This document shows, in pieces, positions 18,308 through 27,391 of a DNA stretch of 64,000 nucleotides. The translations under genes were made by a program, and so were the position numbers. The notes beneath the pieces were generated by a model. It searched no databases. It saw only the letters and a program-made list of their open reading frames with translations, and was not told the DNA's origin. Position 1 is the stretch's first letter. The number at the start of each line of letters is the position of its first letter. This DNA comes from an uncultured bacterium (GTDB lineage: Bacteria > Bacteroidota > Bacteroidia > Bacteroidales > Bacteroidaceae), in the NCBI GenBank assembly GCA_905215555.1, contig CAJMQU010000013.1:29399-93398 (forward strand), read 5' to 3'.

Positions 18308-18315
18308 TAAATTTG
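18308..18315 (+). promoter_or_regulatory. -7 box that decides the start of the 18339 gene
   Basis: TAAATTTG matches TAnnTTTG. Transcription would begin near 18322, so the in-frame GTG at 18315 would lie outside the message and the ATG at 18339 must be the start. Confidence 0.5.
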
Positions 18316-18338
18316 TGTCCATTAAAAACCGTGAAATA

Positions 18339-19625
18339 ATGATAACCGAGTTAGAGAGAAAACGGATAATCGACCTGATACATCAGGAGGTTGTGCCTGC
18401 CATTGGGTGTACAGAACCTATTGCAGTGGCATTATGCGTGGCTAAAGCAACAGAAACACTGGGAATGAAACCTGAAAAAATTAATGTGTTGCTAAGTGCT
18501 AATATTCTGAAAAACGCTATGGGAGTGGGCATTCCGGGTACCGGGATGATTGGTTTGCCTATTGCAATTGCGTTGGGAACACTGATTGGAAAATCAGAAT
18601 ATCAACTGGAAGTGTTGAAAGACAGTAACCCCGATGCTGTGGAAGAGGGAAAGCGATTCATTGAGGAAAAACGCATCCATATTTCGCTGAAAGAGAACAT
18701 CGAAGAAAAACTATATATTGAAATCTGTTGTGAAGCCGGAGATAACCGGGCTACCGCAGTGATTGCCGGAGGGCATACCACCTTTATATATATAGAACGT
18801 AATGGAGAAATCCTGCTGCAGAAGCAACATATCGCAGGTGATGAAGAGGAAGAAGAAATTGTTGAACTGAACTTACGCAAAGTTTATGATTTTGCTCTAA
18901 ATACTCCATTAGATGAAATTCGCTTCATCCTTGAAACTGCTCGTTTAAATAAAATAGCTGCCGAACGTTCGTTCGAGGGAGAATATGGGCATTGTTTGGG
19001 TAAGATATTACGCGGCACTTACGAACATAAAGTGATGGGTGATAGTGTCTTCTCGCATATTCTTTCTTATACTTCAGGAGCTTGTGATGCCCGTATGGCA
19101 GGTGCCATGATTCCGGTGATGAGCAATTCGGGCAGTGGTAATCAAGGAATATCCGCTACTTTACCGGTTTTGGTGTATGCCGAAGAGAATGGAAAATCGG
19201 AAGAAGAGTTGATACGTGCCTTGATGTTGAGTCATCTGACGGTTATCTATATCAAACAGAGTCTAGGACGTTTATCGGCTCTTTGCGGCTGTGTAGTTGC
19301 TGCCACCGGTTCCAGTTGCGGTATCACCTGGTTGATGGGAGGAACTTACGAACAAGTATCTTATGCCGTTCAGAACATGATAGCCAATCTGACAGGTATG
19401 ATCTGTGACGGGGCAAAACCCAGTTGTGCCTTGAAAGTAACTACCGGTGTATCTACTGCTGTCCTTTCCGCCATTATGGCTATGGAAAACCGTTGTGTAA
19501 CTTCTGTAGAGGGAATAATTGATGAAGATGTCGACCAAAGTATCCGCAATCTGACAAAGATAGGTTCGAAAGGAATGAACGAAACGGATAAACTGGTATT
19601 GGAGATAATGACGAATAAAAGATAA
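18339..19625 (+). CDS. L-cysteine desulfidase-like protein (UPF0597/CyuA family)
   Basis: Cytoplasmic iron-sulfur enzyme family related to the alpha part of L-serine dehydratase; the characterised members (E. coli CyuA/YhaM, archaeal CDS) turn L-cysteine into pyruvate, ammonia and sulfide. 428 residues from ATG 18339. Motifs: PAIGCTEPIAVALC at the N terminus, NAMGVGIPGTGMIG, the SNSGSGNQGISATLPV glycine loop, and cysteines in LSALCGCVVAATGSSCG and MICDGAKPSC likely to hold the cluster. Single gene, ending in a hairpin shared with the convergent slyD-like gene. In a gut organism it could release sulfide from cysteine; the substrate is inferred from the family. Confidence 0.87.
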   Translation: MITELERKRIIDLIHQEVVPAIGCTEPIAVALCVAKATETLGMKPEKINVLLSANILKNAMGVGIPGTGMIGLPIAIALGTLIGKSEYQLEVLKDSNPDAVEEGKRFIEEKRIHISLKENIEEKLYIEICCEAGDNRATAVIAGGHTTFIYIERNGEILLQKQHIAGDEEEEEIVELNLRKVYDFALNTPLDEIRFILETARLNKIAAERSFEGEYGHCLGKILRGTYEHKVMGDSVFSHILSYTSGACDARMAGAMIPVMSNSGSGNQGISATLPVLVYAEENGKSEEELIRALMLSHLTVIYIKQSLGRLSALCGCVVAATGSSCGITWLMGGTYEQVSYAVQNMIANLTGMICDGAKPSCALKVTTGVSTAVLSAIMAMENRCVTSVEGIIDEDVDQSIRNLTKIGSKGMNETDKLVLEIMTNKR

Positions 19626-19641
19626 TAAGTTGATAGTTGAG

Positions 19642-19689
19642 AATGGAGAGTTGAGAGTTACTGACACAGCTAACTCTCAACTCTTCATT
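19642..19689. terminator. Perfect hairpin between convergent genes, dispersed-repeat family
   Basis: GAGTTGAGAGTTA (19648-19660) pairs perfectly with TAACTCTCAACTC (19671-19683) around a 10-nt loop, and the stem extends outward with one mismatch to AATGG/CTTCATT. Seventeen bases (19642-19658) recur exactly at 40114-40130 inside the ilv operon. It probably ends both convergent transcripts, though it lacks a long T run. Confidence 0.65.
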
Positions 19690-19691
19690 TA

Positions 19692-20270
19692 TTAATGACA
19701 GCATCCGCCTTCGCATCCATGTCCATGCTCACCGCAACCGTCACCACAGTCATCGCAACCGCAACTGCATCCGCCTCCACTCATCATACGGGCGATTTCA
19801 GCCAGTTCTTCATTAGTTGCCGGACGGCTTTCTACGATTTCACCTACGAAGTTCAGGTCGCAACCTGCTAACGGGTGATTCATATCCATTACAACTACGT
19901 CTGCTTTAACTTCTTGTACGGTTCCGTTGATACGTTGCCCTTCGGCAGTCATCAAAGGAACTACATTGCCTGCCACAATACGCTCGCTGTCGAACTTGCC
20001 GTCCACTTCGAAGATTTGCTTCGGAAGGTCGATTACATGCTCTTCATCGAAGTCTCCATAAGCATCCGCACAAGCGATGGTGAAATCAAACTTATCACCG
20101 ACTTTCAGATCCTTCACCTGCTCTTCGAAAGACTCTAGAGTCAGACCTAGACCGGAAATGAACTGGAACGGATGTTCGGCTGTTGCTTCTTCGGTGAAGT
20201 CCTTTTCACCGTTTTCTATAGCGTATAATTTATAAGCTACGGTAATGTACTTGTTTTCTACTGTTTCCAT
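19692..20270 (-). CDS. slyD: SlyD-type FKBP peptidyl-prolyl isomerase with metal-binding tail
   Basis: Cytoplasmic prolyl isomerase and chaperone; SlyD proteins also store or deliver nickel and other metals. 192 residues. The FKBP core is split by the insert-in-flap domain as in SlyD: VAYKLYAIENGE, PFQFISGLGLTLESFEEQ, LKVGDKFDFTIACADAYG, then NHPLAGCDLNFVGEIVESRPAT. The last 28 residues are almost only Cys, Gly, Asp and His (SGGGCSCGCDDCGDGCGEH then a Cys-Cys-His end), a strong metal ligand set. A -7 box (TACCTTTG, minus strand) lies at 20311-20318. Confidence 0.93.
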   Translation of the reverse strand: METVENKYITVAYKLYAIENGEKDFTEEATAEHPFQFISGLGLTLESFEEQVKDLKVGDKFDFTIACADAYGDFDEEHVIDLPKQIFEVDGKFDSERIVAGNVVPLMTAEGQRINGTVQEVKADVVVMDMNHPLAGCDLNFVGEIVESRPATNEELAEIARMMSGGGCSCGCDDCGDGCGEHGHGCEGGCCH

Positions 20271-20310
20271 ATTTTATATTATATATTGGTATTTTCTTTT
20301 TTAGAAGCGC

Positions 20311-20318
20311 CAAAGGTA
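20311..20318 (-). promoter_or_regulatory. -7 box for the slyD-like gene
   Basis: TACCTTTG on the minus strand, 40 bp before the start codon. A TTTG lies 23 bp further upstream, slightly beyond the usual 19-21 bp spacing. Confidence 0.55.
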
Positions 20319-20799
20319 CGAAATAAATCTGGTTCATTTGACAAATACATCGTTAATTCAAGGTAACTGTACTAAAAGCTTTATTTGTCACATTACAATC
20401 TGTGAGCCATAACTCTCTGGAGACATTGTTCCGATTCTTTGTTTTCATATCTGATGGCAAGTATCGTTGAAGTATGAAATAAGTGAAATATGTATACGAA
20501 ATATGCTTTAGAATATGGATGAACTATTGTTTTTTTATAAAGACTTACAAGCGAATAATGTGATTCTTAAATTCGTTTTTTTGAGTGATCAGGAGATATC
20601 GACTTCTTCTATAATGAAAGTATTTATTCCATCTGTATAATGTTATTGTACGTAATGAATAAAATATTTCTAAATATATTTGTTGATTTTCAGATGTTTA
20701 TCTCTTTATCTCGAATTAGAGTAAAAGAAAAAGCGAAAACAGTAAAATGTAATGTTTTAATCGACATAGATTTGCGTCGTTAATTTTAATTTAAACATT
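20319..20799. other. Long AT-rich intergenic region upstream of the utilization locus
   Basis: The gap from 20271 to 20799 carries the slyD promoter at its left end and a -7 box for susC at its right end (TAGATTTG, 20767-20774, no clear -33). The rest is AT-rich and probably holds the binding site of the hybrid regulator encoded downstream, but I cannot identify a repeat that would mark it. Confidence 0.5.
20767..20774 (+). promoter_or_regulatory. -7 box of the susC operon
   Basis: TAGATTTG fits TAnnTTTG, about 26 bp before the susC start codon. The -33 element is absent, which fits a promoter that needs an activator such as the hybrid two-component protein downstream. Confidence 0.5.
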
Positions 20800-23700
20800 A
20801 TGAAAAAAGTAAAGATGTTAATTAAAGGTTGGAATAAACATCAATATTTGATGTTATTCTTATGCTTATTCTTTTTGCCTGGAGGAATTTCTCAAATGGC
20901 GCATGCTGTTTCGAATGTTATGAAGGGTATTGATCAGAACCTTAGTATTATGGGGGTTGTAAAAGATACCGACGGTGAGCCCATGATTGGAGTGACAGTA
21001 ATGGTAAAAGGGACTAGTATTGGTGCTATTACAGACATTGATGGTAATTATAGTGTATCTGTACCCGGAAGTAAGAGTGTACTGGTATTCTCTTTTGTAG
21101 GATATGCTACCAAAGAAGTAACGGTGGGTAATCAAAAAACTATCAATGTTACTTTATCTGAAGACTCTAAGATGATAGATGAAGTCGTGGTCATTGGTTT
21201 TCAATCTCAAAAGAAAGGAAACCTGACAGCCTCTGTGGCTTCCGTTGGAGCCGAAGCGTTAGAAAATAGACCGGTTGCTAATATTGGACAGGCACTGCAA
21301 GGTATGGTTCCAGGTTTGAATGTTAGTATAGCTGGTGGTGATCCTAACAAAGTACCTTCATTAAATATTCGTGGTGCTACGACCTTTCGTCAAAGAGGTA
21401 CATCTAATGATGATAAGAACAAATTTGATGTAGTTTCAGGAGCTCCGTTAATTTTATTGGACGGGGTAGAAATTACTTCTGAAGACTTGAACCAGTTGAA
21501 TCCGAACGACATTGATAATATGTCATTTTTGAAGGATGCTTCTGCGGCTGCTATCTATGGTACAAGAGCTACCTTTGGGGTAATATTGGTTACAACCAAG
21601 GGAGGTACTTACAAACAGAAAGCGAAAATAGACTATTCTTATAATGTGGCTTTTGATCAACCTTATGCATTACCTGATATTTTGGATTCCTATTATATAT
21701 ATAAAGCGGGAGCAGACAAAAATCTTTGGACAGGTGCTATTACTGAATATTCCCAACATGATAAGGATATGATGGAGCATATGATGGCTTACATGAAAGA
21801 TCCTTTGAATAATAAACCTTATTTTATGGAAGGTAATGCTATCCAGTGGGTAGGCAATACAAATCCTTATGAAGAGCTGGTAAAAGATTGGACTCCAACT
21901 CAAAAACATAATCTTTCTATTAGCGGTGGTGGTGATAGAATCAGTTATTATATTTCTTTGGGTATGCAAGACCAAAAAGGTATGTATGAAATCAAAACTG
22001 ATGAACTGAAAAGATACAATGCTATGCTTAGTGTGAATGCTAAAGTAACAAATTGGTTTACAGTTGCTGCTAAGGCTTCATATAACGTGTTTGATTATGA
22101 TGCACCTACTCAGCAGACAGATGGTTCAAACCTTTGGCAATATGCTAAATCGTACTATCCGGAAAATTATATTTATCAACCTGTATTGACTGGTCCGGAT
22201 GATCCTCTGCCAAACCATGTGACGGAGAATCCTGTAAGCTATTTATATGCAGGTGGACGTAACGTTACTTCCAGACGCAAGACTATTCTTTCTATCAGTC
22301 CGGAGTTCACTATTATACCTAAGATATTAAAGGTAAAGGCTGATTTATCTTTTACTCCGACAACTTATCAGCGAGAAAAGACCCATCCTAAACAGTCACG
22401 TGTCAATAATTCATGGACTGCACTTGAAAATCGTTGGGCTACGGAGAATACGGGTTATATCCAACGTACCAATACGGATAAGTATTCTATAAACGTATAT
22501 GCGGATTATAACCAAACTTTTAAGGAAAAACATAATGTTTCTGTTTTGCTTGGTATCAATCAGGAACAAGAAACATATGCTGGTTCTTCTATTTCACTAT
22601 CGAAAATGCTTGATCCATTCATCTTGAATCCTACTTTAGTAGAAGACGTTACGGCAAATACTTCAACTAACTCTCACTATGAGGTTGCAGCACGAGCTGT
22701 ATTTGGTCGTGTAATGTATAATTACATGAGCAGATATTTGATAGAGGTGGATGCTCGTTACGATGGTAGTTCCAAATTTCCTAAAGATTCCCGTTTTCAA
22801 TTCTTCCCTACTGTCTCATTGGGATGGAGAGTTTCGGAAGAAAAATTCATGGATTGGTCTAAAGAGTGGCTAGATAACTTCAAAATTAGGGCTTCATGGG
22901 GACGTTTGGGTAGCCAACCTAGTTCTAATTATCCGTATCAATCTGTTTTTGGGACGTCAGAAGGATATTTTTTGTTTGATGGTACACGTTATCCGACCGG
23001 CATTAATACTCCTTCATTGACTAATCCAAATTTGACTTGGGAGAAATCAACTACCAAGAATTTAGGTTTTGACTTTACTTTTTTGAAAAACAGATTGACC
23101 TTTACTGCTGATATATTTGAAAGAAAGGTAACAGACATATTGATCCCGGGAGGAAAGGATTATCCGGCATTGATCGGTGATGATAACTTACCTTTTGAAA
23201 ATGCAGGTATTTTGAAAACTACCGGATTTGAACTTCAGGTAAAATGGTCCGATAAACTTGCCAATGGATTTAGCTATAGTGTAGGTGCTGCACTTTCTGA
23301 TGATAAAGCAAAGGTAGTAAGCTATCCCTCCAATCCTACGAATAAGATTGGTGACGGAGTACTGTACAAAGGGTATACTGTAGGTGATATTTGGGGGTAT
23401 GTAACTGGAGGTATTCTACAGGAGAGTGATTTCGATGGTGTAGGCCCCAACGGAAAACCATTGTATCATGGACCTTATTTTAAGGGTGGACAGGCTTATC
23501 CGGGATATGTCTGGTATCAAGATTTAGATCATGACGGTGTAATTACTACAGGTTTGAATACTGTAGATGATCCGGGAGACAGAAAAGTAATTGGCAATAA
23601 TGCACCACGCTATCGCTACAATATTACGGCCAACTTCCAATATAAAGGATTTGATTTGGATTTGATGTTCCAAGGTGTGGGAAAAAGAGATTATTGGCTG

Positions 23701-24057
23701 TCATCAGTCTCAAGTTATTGGGGAAATGGTGCCGGTTCATGGGAAACATACAATAACTCTTGGACTCCTGAAAGGACAGATGCAAAGTTTCCGATGTATG
23801 GCTCCGGGGTAGGTAGTTATACTCAGACTGGCTATCTGCTCGATGCCTCTTATCTCAAATTGAAACAAGTGATTCTGGGATATACTTTCCCGAAATCATT
23901 GATTGGCAAAATAGGTTTGGAGAAGTTGAGGCTGAATGTAGCTGCTTACAATCTGTTTACAATTTCGGATATGCCTAAATACTATGATGCGGACTACCTG
24001 TCTGATGCATATCCTCCGAAACGGACATTCAGTGTAGGTATTCAAGTAGGTTTTTAA
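20800..24057 (+). CDS. susC: SusC-like TonB-dependent glycan transporter
   Basis: Outer-membrane barrel that imports oligosaccharides using TonB energy, working as a pair with the SusD lid encoded next. 1085 residues. Signal peptide (about 1-36, LCLFFLPGGISQMAHA), carboxypeptidase-regulatory-like domain (about 47-125, MGVVKDTDGEPMIGVTVMVKG, DIDGNYSVSVP), TonB box DEVVVIGF, plug domain (NRPVANIGQALQGMVPGLNV, PSLNIRGATTF, FLKDASAAAIYGTRATFGVILVTTK), then the barrel, ending in TFSVGIQVGF with a terminal Phe. Stop and susD start are 22 bp apart. The exact glycan is unknown. Confidence 0.97.
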   Translation: MKKVKMLIKGWNKHQYLMLFLCLFFLPGGISQMAHAVSNVMKGIDQNLSIMGVVKDTDGEPMIGVTVMVKGTSIGAITDIDGNYSVSVPGSKSVLVFSFVGYATKEVTVGNQKTINVTLSEDSKMIDEVVVIGFQSQKKGNLTASVASVGAEALENRPVANIGQALQGMVPGLNVSIAGGDPNKVPSLNIRGATTFRQRGTSNDDKNKFDVVSGAPLILLDGVEITSEDLNQLNPNDIDNMSFLKDASAAAIYGTRATFGVILVTTKGGTYKQKAKIDYSYNVAFDQPYALPDILDSYYIYKAGADKNLWTGAITEYSQHDKDMMEHMMAYMKDPLNNKPYFMEGNAIQWVGNTNPYEELVKDWTPTQKHNLSISGGGDRISYYISLGMQDQKGMYEIKTDELKRYNAMLSVNAKVTNWFTVAAKASYNVFDYDAPTQQTDGSNLWQYAKSYYPENYIYQPVLTGPDDPLPNHVTENPVSYLYAGGRNVTSRRKTILSISPEFTIIPKILKVKADLSFTPTTYQREKTHPKQSRVNNSWTALENRWATENTGYIQRTNTDKYSINVYADYNQTFKEKHNVSVLLGINQEQETYAGSSISLSKMLDPFILNPTLVEDVTANTSTNSHYEVAARAVFGRVMYNYMSRYLIEVDARYDGSSKFPKDSRFQFFPTVSLGWRVSEEKFMDWSKEWLDNFKIRASWGRLGSQPSSNYPYQSVFGTSEGYFLFDGTRYPTGINTPSLTNPNLTWEKSTTKNLGFDFTFLKNRLTFTADIFERKVTDILIPGGKDYPALIGDDNLPFENAGILKTTGFELQVKWSDKLANGFSYSVGAALSDDKAKVVSYPSNPTNKIGDGVLYKGYTVGDIWGYVTGGILQESDFDGVGPNGKPLYHGPYFKGGQAYPGYVWYQDLDHDGVITTGLNTVDDPGDRKVIGNNAPRYRYNITANFQYKGFDLDLMFQGVGKRDYWLSSVSSYWGNGAGSWETYNNSWTPERTDAKFPMYGSGVGSYTQTGYLLDASYLKLKQVILGYTFPKSLIGKIGLEKLRLNVAAYNLFTISDMPKYYDADYLSDAYPPKRTFSVGIQVGF

Positions 24058-24078
24058 TGTATTAAATCAAAAGAGATT

Positions 24079-26067
24079 ATGAAAAAATATTTAATTATAG
24101 GTATACTCGTGACCTTGGTAGCATCTTTGGCGTCTTGTAACGATGACTTCATGCAACGAGATCCGATAGATGATATGGCAGATGGTACCTTCTTTACGAA
24201 AGAAGCTGATCTACAGTTGTATTTGGACGGGATTTATAGATATTATGTATATGGACATGGTATAGGTGGAACCAATAATACTTCACATGATAAAGGTTTT
24301 TTAGCTGTGAAAGCTGGTAGCCAGATAATTTTTGGAGATGCATTTAGCGACAATACTGTATATGCAGGTGGTATTGATGCTAAATTAGGCGGTACATATG
24401 ATACTCCGAATTCAGCTTCCAAAAACTTCGATGCACCTTGGCAATGGGAGAAACTTCGTAAGGTAAACTATTTTTTGAACCATTATACAGAAGTAGGCGA
24501 TCCGGAAACATTGAAAAAATATGCTGCTCAGGCTTATTTCTTTAAAGCGTGGGATTATTATATAAAGTTAGTAGCTTTGGGTGAAGTGCCTTGGTTGGAT
24601 AAGGAACTGGATACTGCTTCTCCAGAACTTTACGGTGCCCGAATGCCGCGTACGGAGTTGGTTGAAAATATTTTGAAATGTTTCGACTTTGCCGTTCAGA
24701 ATTTGGAAGACAATGATAATTCTTGCGGATATATCAATCAAGATATGGCATTGTTCCTGAAAGCTCGTTTCTGTTTGTTTGAGGGGACTTTCCGGAAATA
24801 CCATACAGAACTGAATCTGCAATCTACAGCTAATGAATTATTGGGTATGAGTCGTGATGCTGCTTGGGAGATTATTAAAAAGAATAGGTATAAACTTTTT
24901 AAACATGCCACTGCAAAAGATTCTTATTGGCAATTGTTCGTACAAAAAGGTTCTCCAGAAACGGAAGGCAATGAAGAAACAATCTTGGCACGTGTATATG
25001 ACGGTGTAAAATTAGGGCATGATAATCCGCGTTATTGGGGTAAGAATAACCATACACGTTATTGTTTGGGTGCTCCTGTGTCTATGCTTGAAGATTATTT
25101 GTGCGAAGATGGTCGCCCTGTTTACATAAGTGGTACCGAAGGGAATTATGTGAAAAATCCTTTATTCAAAGGGTATGACGGTATGTGGGAAGAGCTGGAT
25201 AACCGTGATCCACGTTTGACTCAGACTGTTTGTAGACCGGGTGAATACGCCTTTATTTTCGATGCGGACGACAATACATATAGCCTGGAAGAATCTGGTA
25301 TGATTTATCCGATGATTACGTATGATACGGGTGGTGGTGCACCGATGAAACAATATAACTCTACTGTAACCGGTTATCGTTTCATCAAACATTGGATGCC
25401 TGATTATGCTGAATGGGAGGCTAATGCAAAAGGTGTACAGACAGCTCACATGTTCCGTTATGGAGAGTTACTATTGATTTATGCGGAAGCCAGAGCTGAA
25501 TTGGGTGAGATTACTGATGATGATTTGGATATTAGCGTTAATGCATTGAGGGAAAGAGCCGGATATGACTTTGTGAAATATCCTAATGCTAAACTTACTC
25601 TCTCCAATGTTCCTACTGACCCACGTTTGGATGCTATTTATGCTCAGAAACTCGATTATTCGGTTACTCCGATTGTCCGTGAAATCAGACGTGAGCGTCG
25701 TGTGGAAATGATGATGGAAGGTATGCGCTATGAAGATTTGATGAGATGGAAGGCTGGCAAGCTATTCACTGTTCCTGCGAGAGGCATGAAGATGACGCAG
25801 GAGAAAATAGAGCTGTATAGCAAGAATCGTAATGATGAAACATACAAGGATTATCCGTATAAAGTGACAGTTCCTATAGGCGAAGTCGGTAATAAAGTAA
25901 TTGTAGATGATGAAGGCTTTATTATTCCTTATCCTACATCTACTACTGTCATCAAGGGCGTTAGACCTTGGGATGATAAACGTTACTATTACCCGATACC
26001 TTTGAATGAGATGCTTATGAATCCGCTGTTGATACAGAATCCGGGTTGGAAAGATATTAATAGATAA
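24079..26067 (+). CDS. susD: SusD/RagB-family glycan-binding lipoprotein
   Basis: Surface lipoprotein that caps the SusC barrel and binds glycan. 662 residues. Lipobox SLASC (Cys20), then the SusD-like N-terminal domain with the TPR-like helices (AAQAYFFKAWDYYIKLVALGEVPWLDK) and the RagB/SusD C-terminal domain (HMFRYGELLLIYAEARAELG, INALRERAGY-like VNALRERAGYDF, IRRERRVEMMMEGMRYEDLMRWKAG), ending in the family's typical QNPGWKDINR. It is longer than many SusD proteins (about 500-600), mainly through loops that could shape the binding site. Second gene of the susC operon. Confidence 0.96.
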   Translation: MKKYLIIGILVTLVASLASCNDDFMQRDPIDDMADGTFFTKEADLQLYLDGIYRYYVYGHGIGGTNNTSHDKGFLAVKAGSQIIFGDAFSDNTVYAGGIDAKLGGTYDTPNSASKNFDAPWQWEKLRKVNYFLNHYTEVGDPETLKKYAAQAYFFKAWDYYIKLVALGEVPWLDKELDTASPELYGARMPRTELVENILKCFDFAVQNLEDNDNSCGYINQDMALFLKARFCLFEGTFRKYHTELNLQSTANELLGMSRDAAWEIIKKNRYKLFKHATAKDSYWQLFVQKGSPETEGNEETILARVYDGVKLGHDNPRYWGKNNHTRYCLGAPVSMLEDYLCEDGRPVYISGTEGNYVKNPLFKGYDGMWEELDNRDPRLTQTVCRPGEYAFIFDADDNTYSLEESGMIYPMITYDTGGGAPMKQYNSTVTGYRFIKHWMPDYAEWEANAKGVQTAHMFRYGELLLIYAEARAELGEITDDDLDISVNALRERAGYDFVKYPNAKLTLSNVPTDPRLDAIYAQKLDYSVTPIVREIRRERRVEMMMEGMRYEDLMRWKAGKLFTVPARGMKMTQEKIELYSKNRNDETYKDYPYKVTVPIGEVGNKVIVDDEGFIIPYPTSTTVIKGVRPWDDKRYYYPIPLNEMLMNPLLIQNPGWKDINR

Positions 26068-26090
26068 CCGATAAATATAAGAATAAGATT

Positions 26091-27254
26091 ATGAAAAAAA
26101 GTATATATTTCCTAGCAGGAATTCTTTCGTTCGGAGCACTGTTTATCAGCTGTGATGATGATGACTTTGGCAAGGCGGTAAACATTACGGTTGAAAATGC
26201 GACGAATCTTGAAAGTGATATTTTTGGTATCGTTGTGACGGAAGGCCAACCTTTACAGTTGAAACCATTTATTATGCCTGAAAGTGCAAGAGAGAATGCT
26301 ATAAGCTATCATTTTGCAGGTGAACCTAGCGGTGCTATTGATTTGAGTGAAGAGGGTTTGATAACTCCTAAGTTGACAACGCCTGCTGAAGGTGCTATCC
26401 CATCTCCATTGGGTACTGATACTATTATCGTAAGGGTTGACGATGGATCGGGTACATTTGTCAGATATCCGGTCAGAGTAGTCAGTAATATAGTACTTGT
26501 TTCAAGTATTACTATTCAGTCCGGTGGACAAACTGTAGAAGTAGAAAGTGGTAAGACTTTTAATTTATCTCAATATGTGACAGTCAATCCAGGTAATGCA
26601 ACTGACAAGAGTGTTGTTTATACTACAGAAGATGAAACTGTGGCAACCGTTGACCAAAATGGTTTGATAACTGTTGTAGGAGAAGTCGGGCAGACTACTA
26701 ATATTGTGATAACGGCTAATGATAGAGGTAAGCAGTCTGCCATTTGCAGAGTGAAGGTTGCTGCAGAAGCTCCGTTGTATGTAGGTTTCCCATTCTCGGA
26801 TAACTGGAGTTGTTCTTCTAATTTGGGTAATAAAGAAGGGGATATTAAAAATTTGTTTGATGATAAAAATTCGACTTTCTGGGCGCCTGAAATTCTCACT
26901 CGTCCCATTTATGACCCAGTTTGTTATCTGGATATTAATTTGGGAGAGGTTATCAAGTTCGGTCAGTTAGGTTATAGGCATCGTAGTTTAAATTATGCTC
27001 ATTTGCAATGTCATACTTTTAAATTGGAAGCCAAGAAAACAGAAGGTGATGCATGGACTGATTTAGGCGAGTTTGTTACGACGCCCTTGAAGGTAGATGA
27101 CTACCAATTATTCCCAGTTGAACCTATTGAAGCTCAATATATCAGAATTACCTTCATTAAAGGTCATTTGAGAGATGGGAAGACTGATTGGAATTATTCT
27201 GAAGCTGGTAATGTTTCTGTGGGAGACTTGCAAGTATTCGTTTATAACAGATAG
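26091..27254 (+). CDS. Surface lipoprotein with Ig-like and discoidin (F5/8C) domains
   Basis: Third gene of the susCD operon, in the position of SusE/F-like surface glycan-binding proteins. 387 residues: lipobox LFISC (Cys21) followed by DDDDFG, matching the acidic surface-export signal; a domain at about 40-130; a bacterial Ig-like (Big_2 type) domain at about 135-215 (TVNPGNATDKSVVYTTEDETVATVDQNGLITVVG split over two strands); and a discoidin-type jelly roll at about 225-387 (IKNLFDDKNSTFWAP, YLDINLGEVIKFGQLGYRHR, AQYIRITFIKG). Such proteins bind sugar at the cell surface; catalysis is not expected. Confidence 0.88.
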   Translation: MKKSIYFLAGILSFGALFISCDDDDFGKAVNITVENATNLESDIFGIVVTEGQPLQLKPFIMPESARENAISYHFAGEPSGAIDLSEEGLITPKLTTPAEGAIPSPLGTDTIIVRVDDGSGTFVRYPVRVVSNIVLVSSITIQSGGQTVEVESGKTFNLSQYVTVNPGNATDKSVVYTTEDETVATVDQNGLITVVGEVGQTTNIVITANDRGKQSAICRVKVAAEAPLYVGFPFSDNWSCSSNLGNKEGDIKNLFDDKNSTFWAPEILTRPIYDPVCYLDINLGEVIKFGQLGYRHRSLNYAHLQCHTFKLEAKKTEGDAWTDLGEFVTTPLKVDDYQLFPVEPIEAQYIRITFIKGHLRDGKTDWNYSEAGNVSVGDLQVFVYNR

Positions 27255-27276
27255 TTACTTTGTTAATAGATAATGT

Positions 27277-27320
27277 TGAAGGAAAATCTTGTAATGAGGT
27301 TTTCCTTCACTATTTTTTTT
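27277..27320 (+). terminator. Terminator after the susC-susD-lipoprotein operon
   Basis: TGAAGGAAAA (27277-27286) pairs with TTTTCCTTCA (27300-27309), 13-nt loop, followed shortly by eight T. It separates the transport genes from the regulator gene. Confidence 0.8.
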
Positions 27321-27391
27321 CTGTTTTATTCCATTTTTCTTAATTTAGTCCCCTCGATATGAACATTAATTTTTAATGCGATAAAATTTTT

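Noticed and set aside
18315..18338. GTG start for the desulfidase-like gene
   Set aside because: The GTG coincides with the last base of a TAnnTTTG box and would not be in the transcript.
20271..20799. ECF sigma/anti-sigma control of the utilization locus
   Set aside because: No such genes are present and the SusC protein lacks the extra N-terminal signalling domain; a hybrid two-component regulator is encoded instead.
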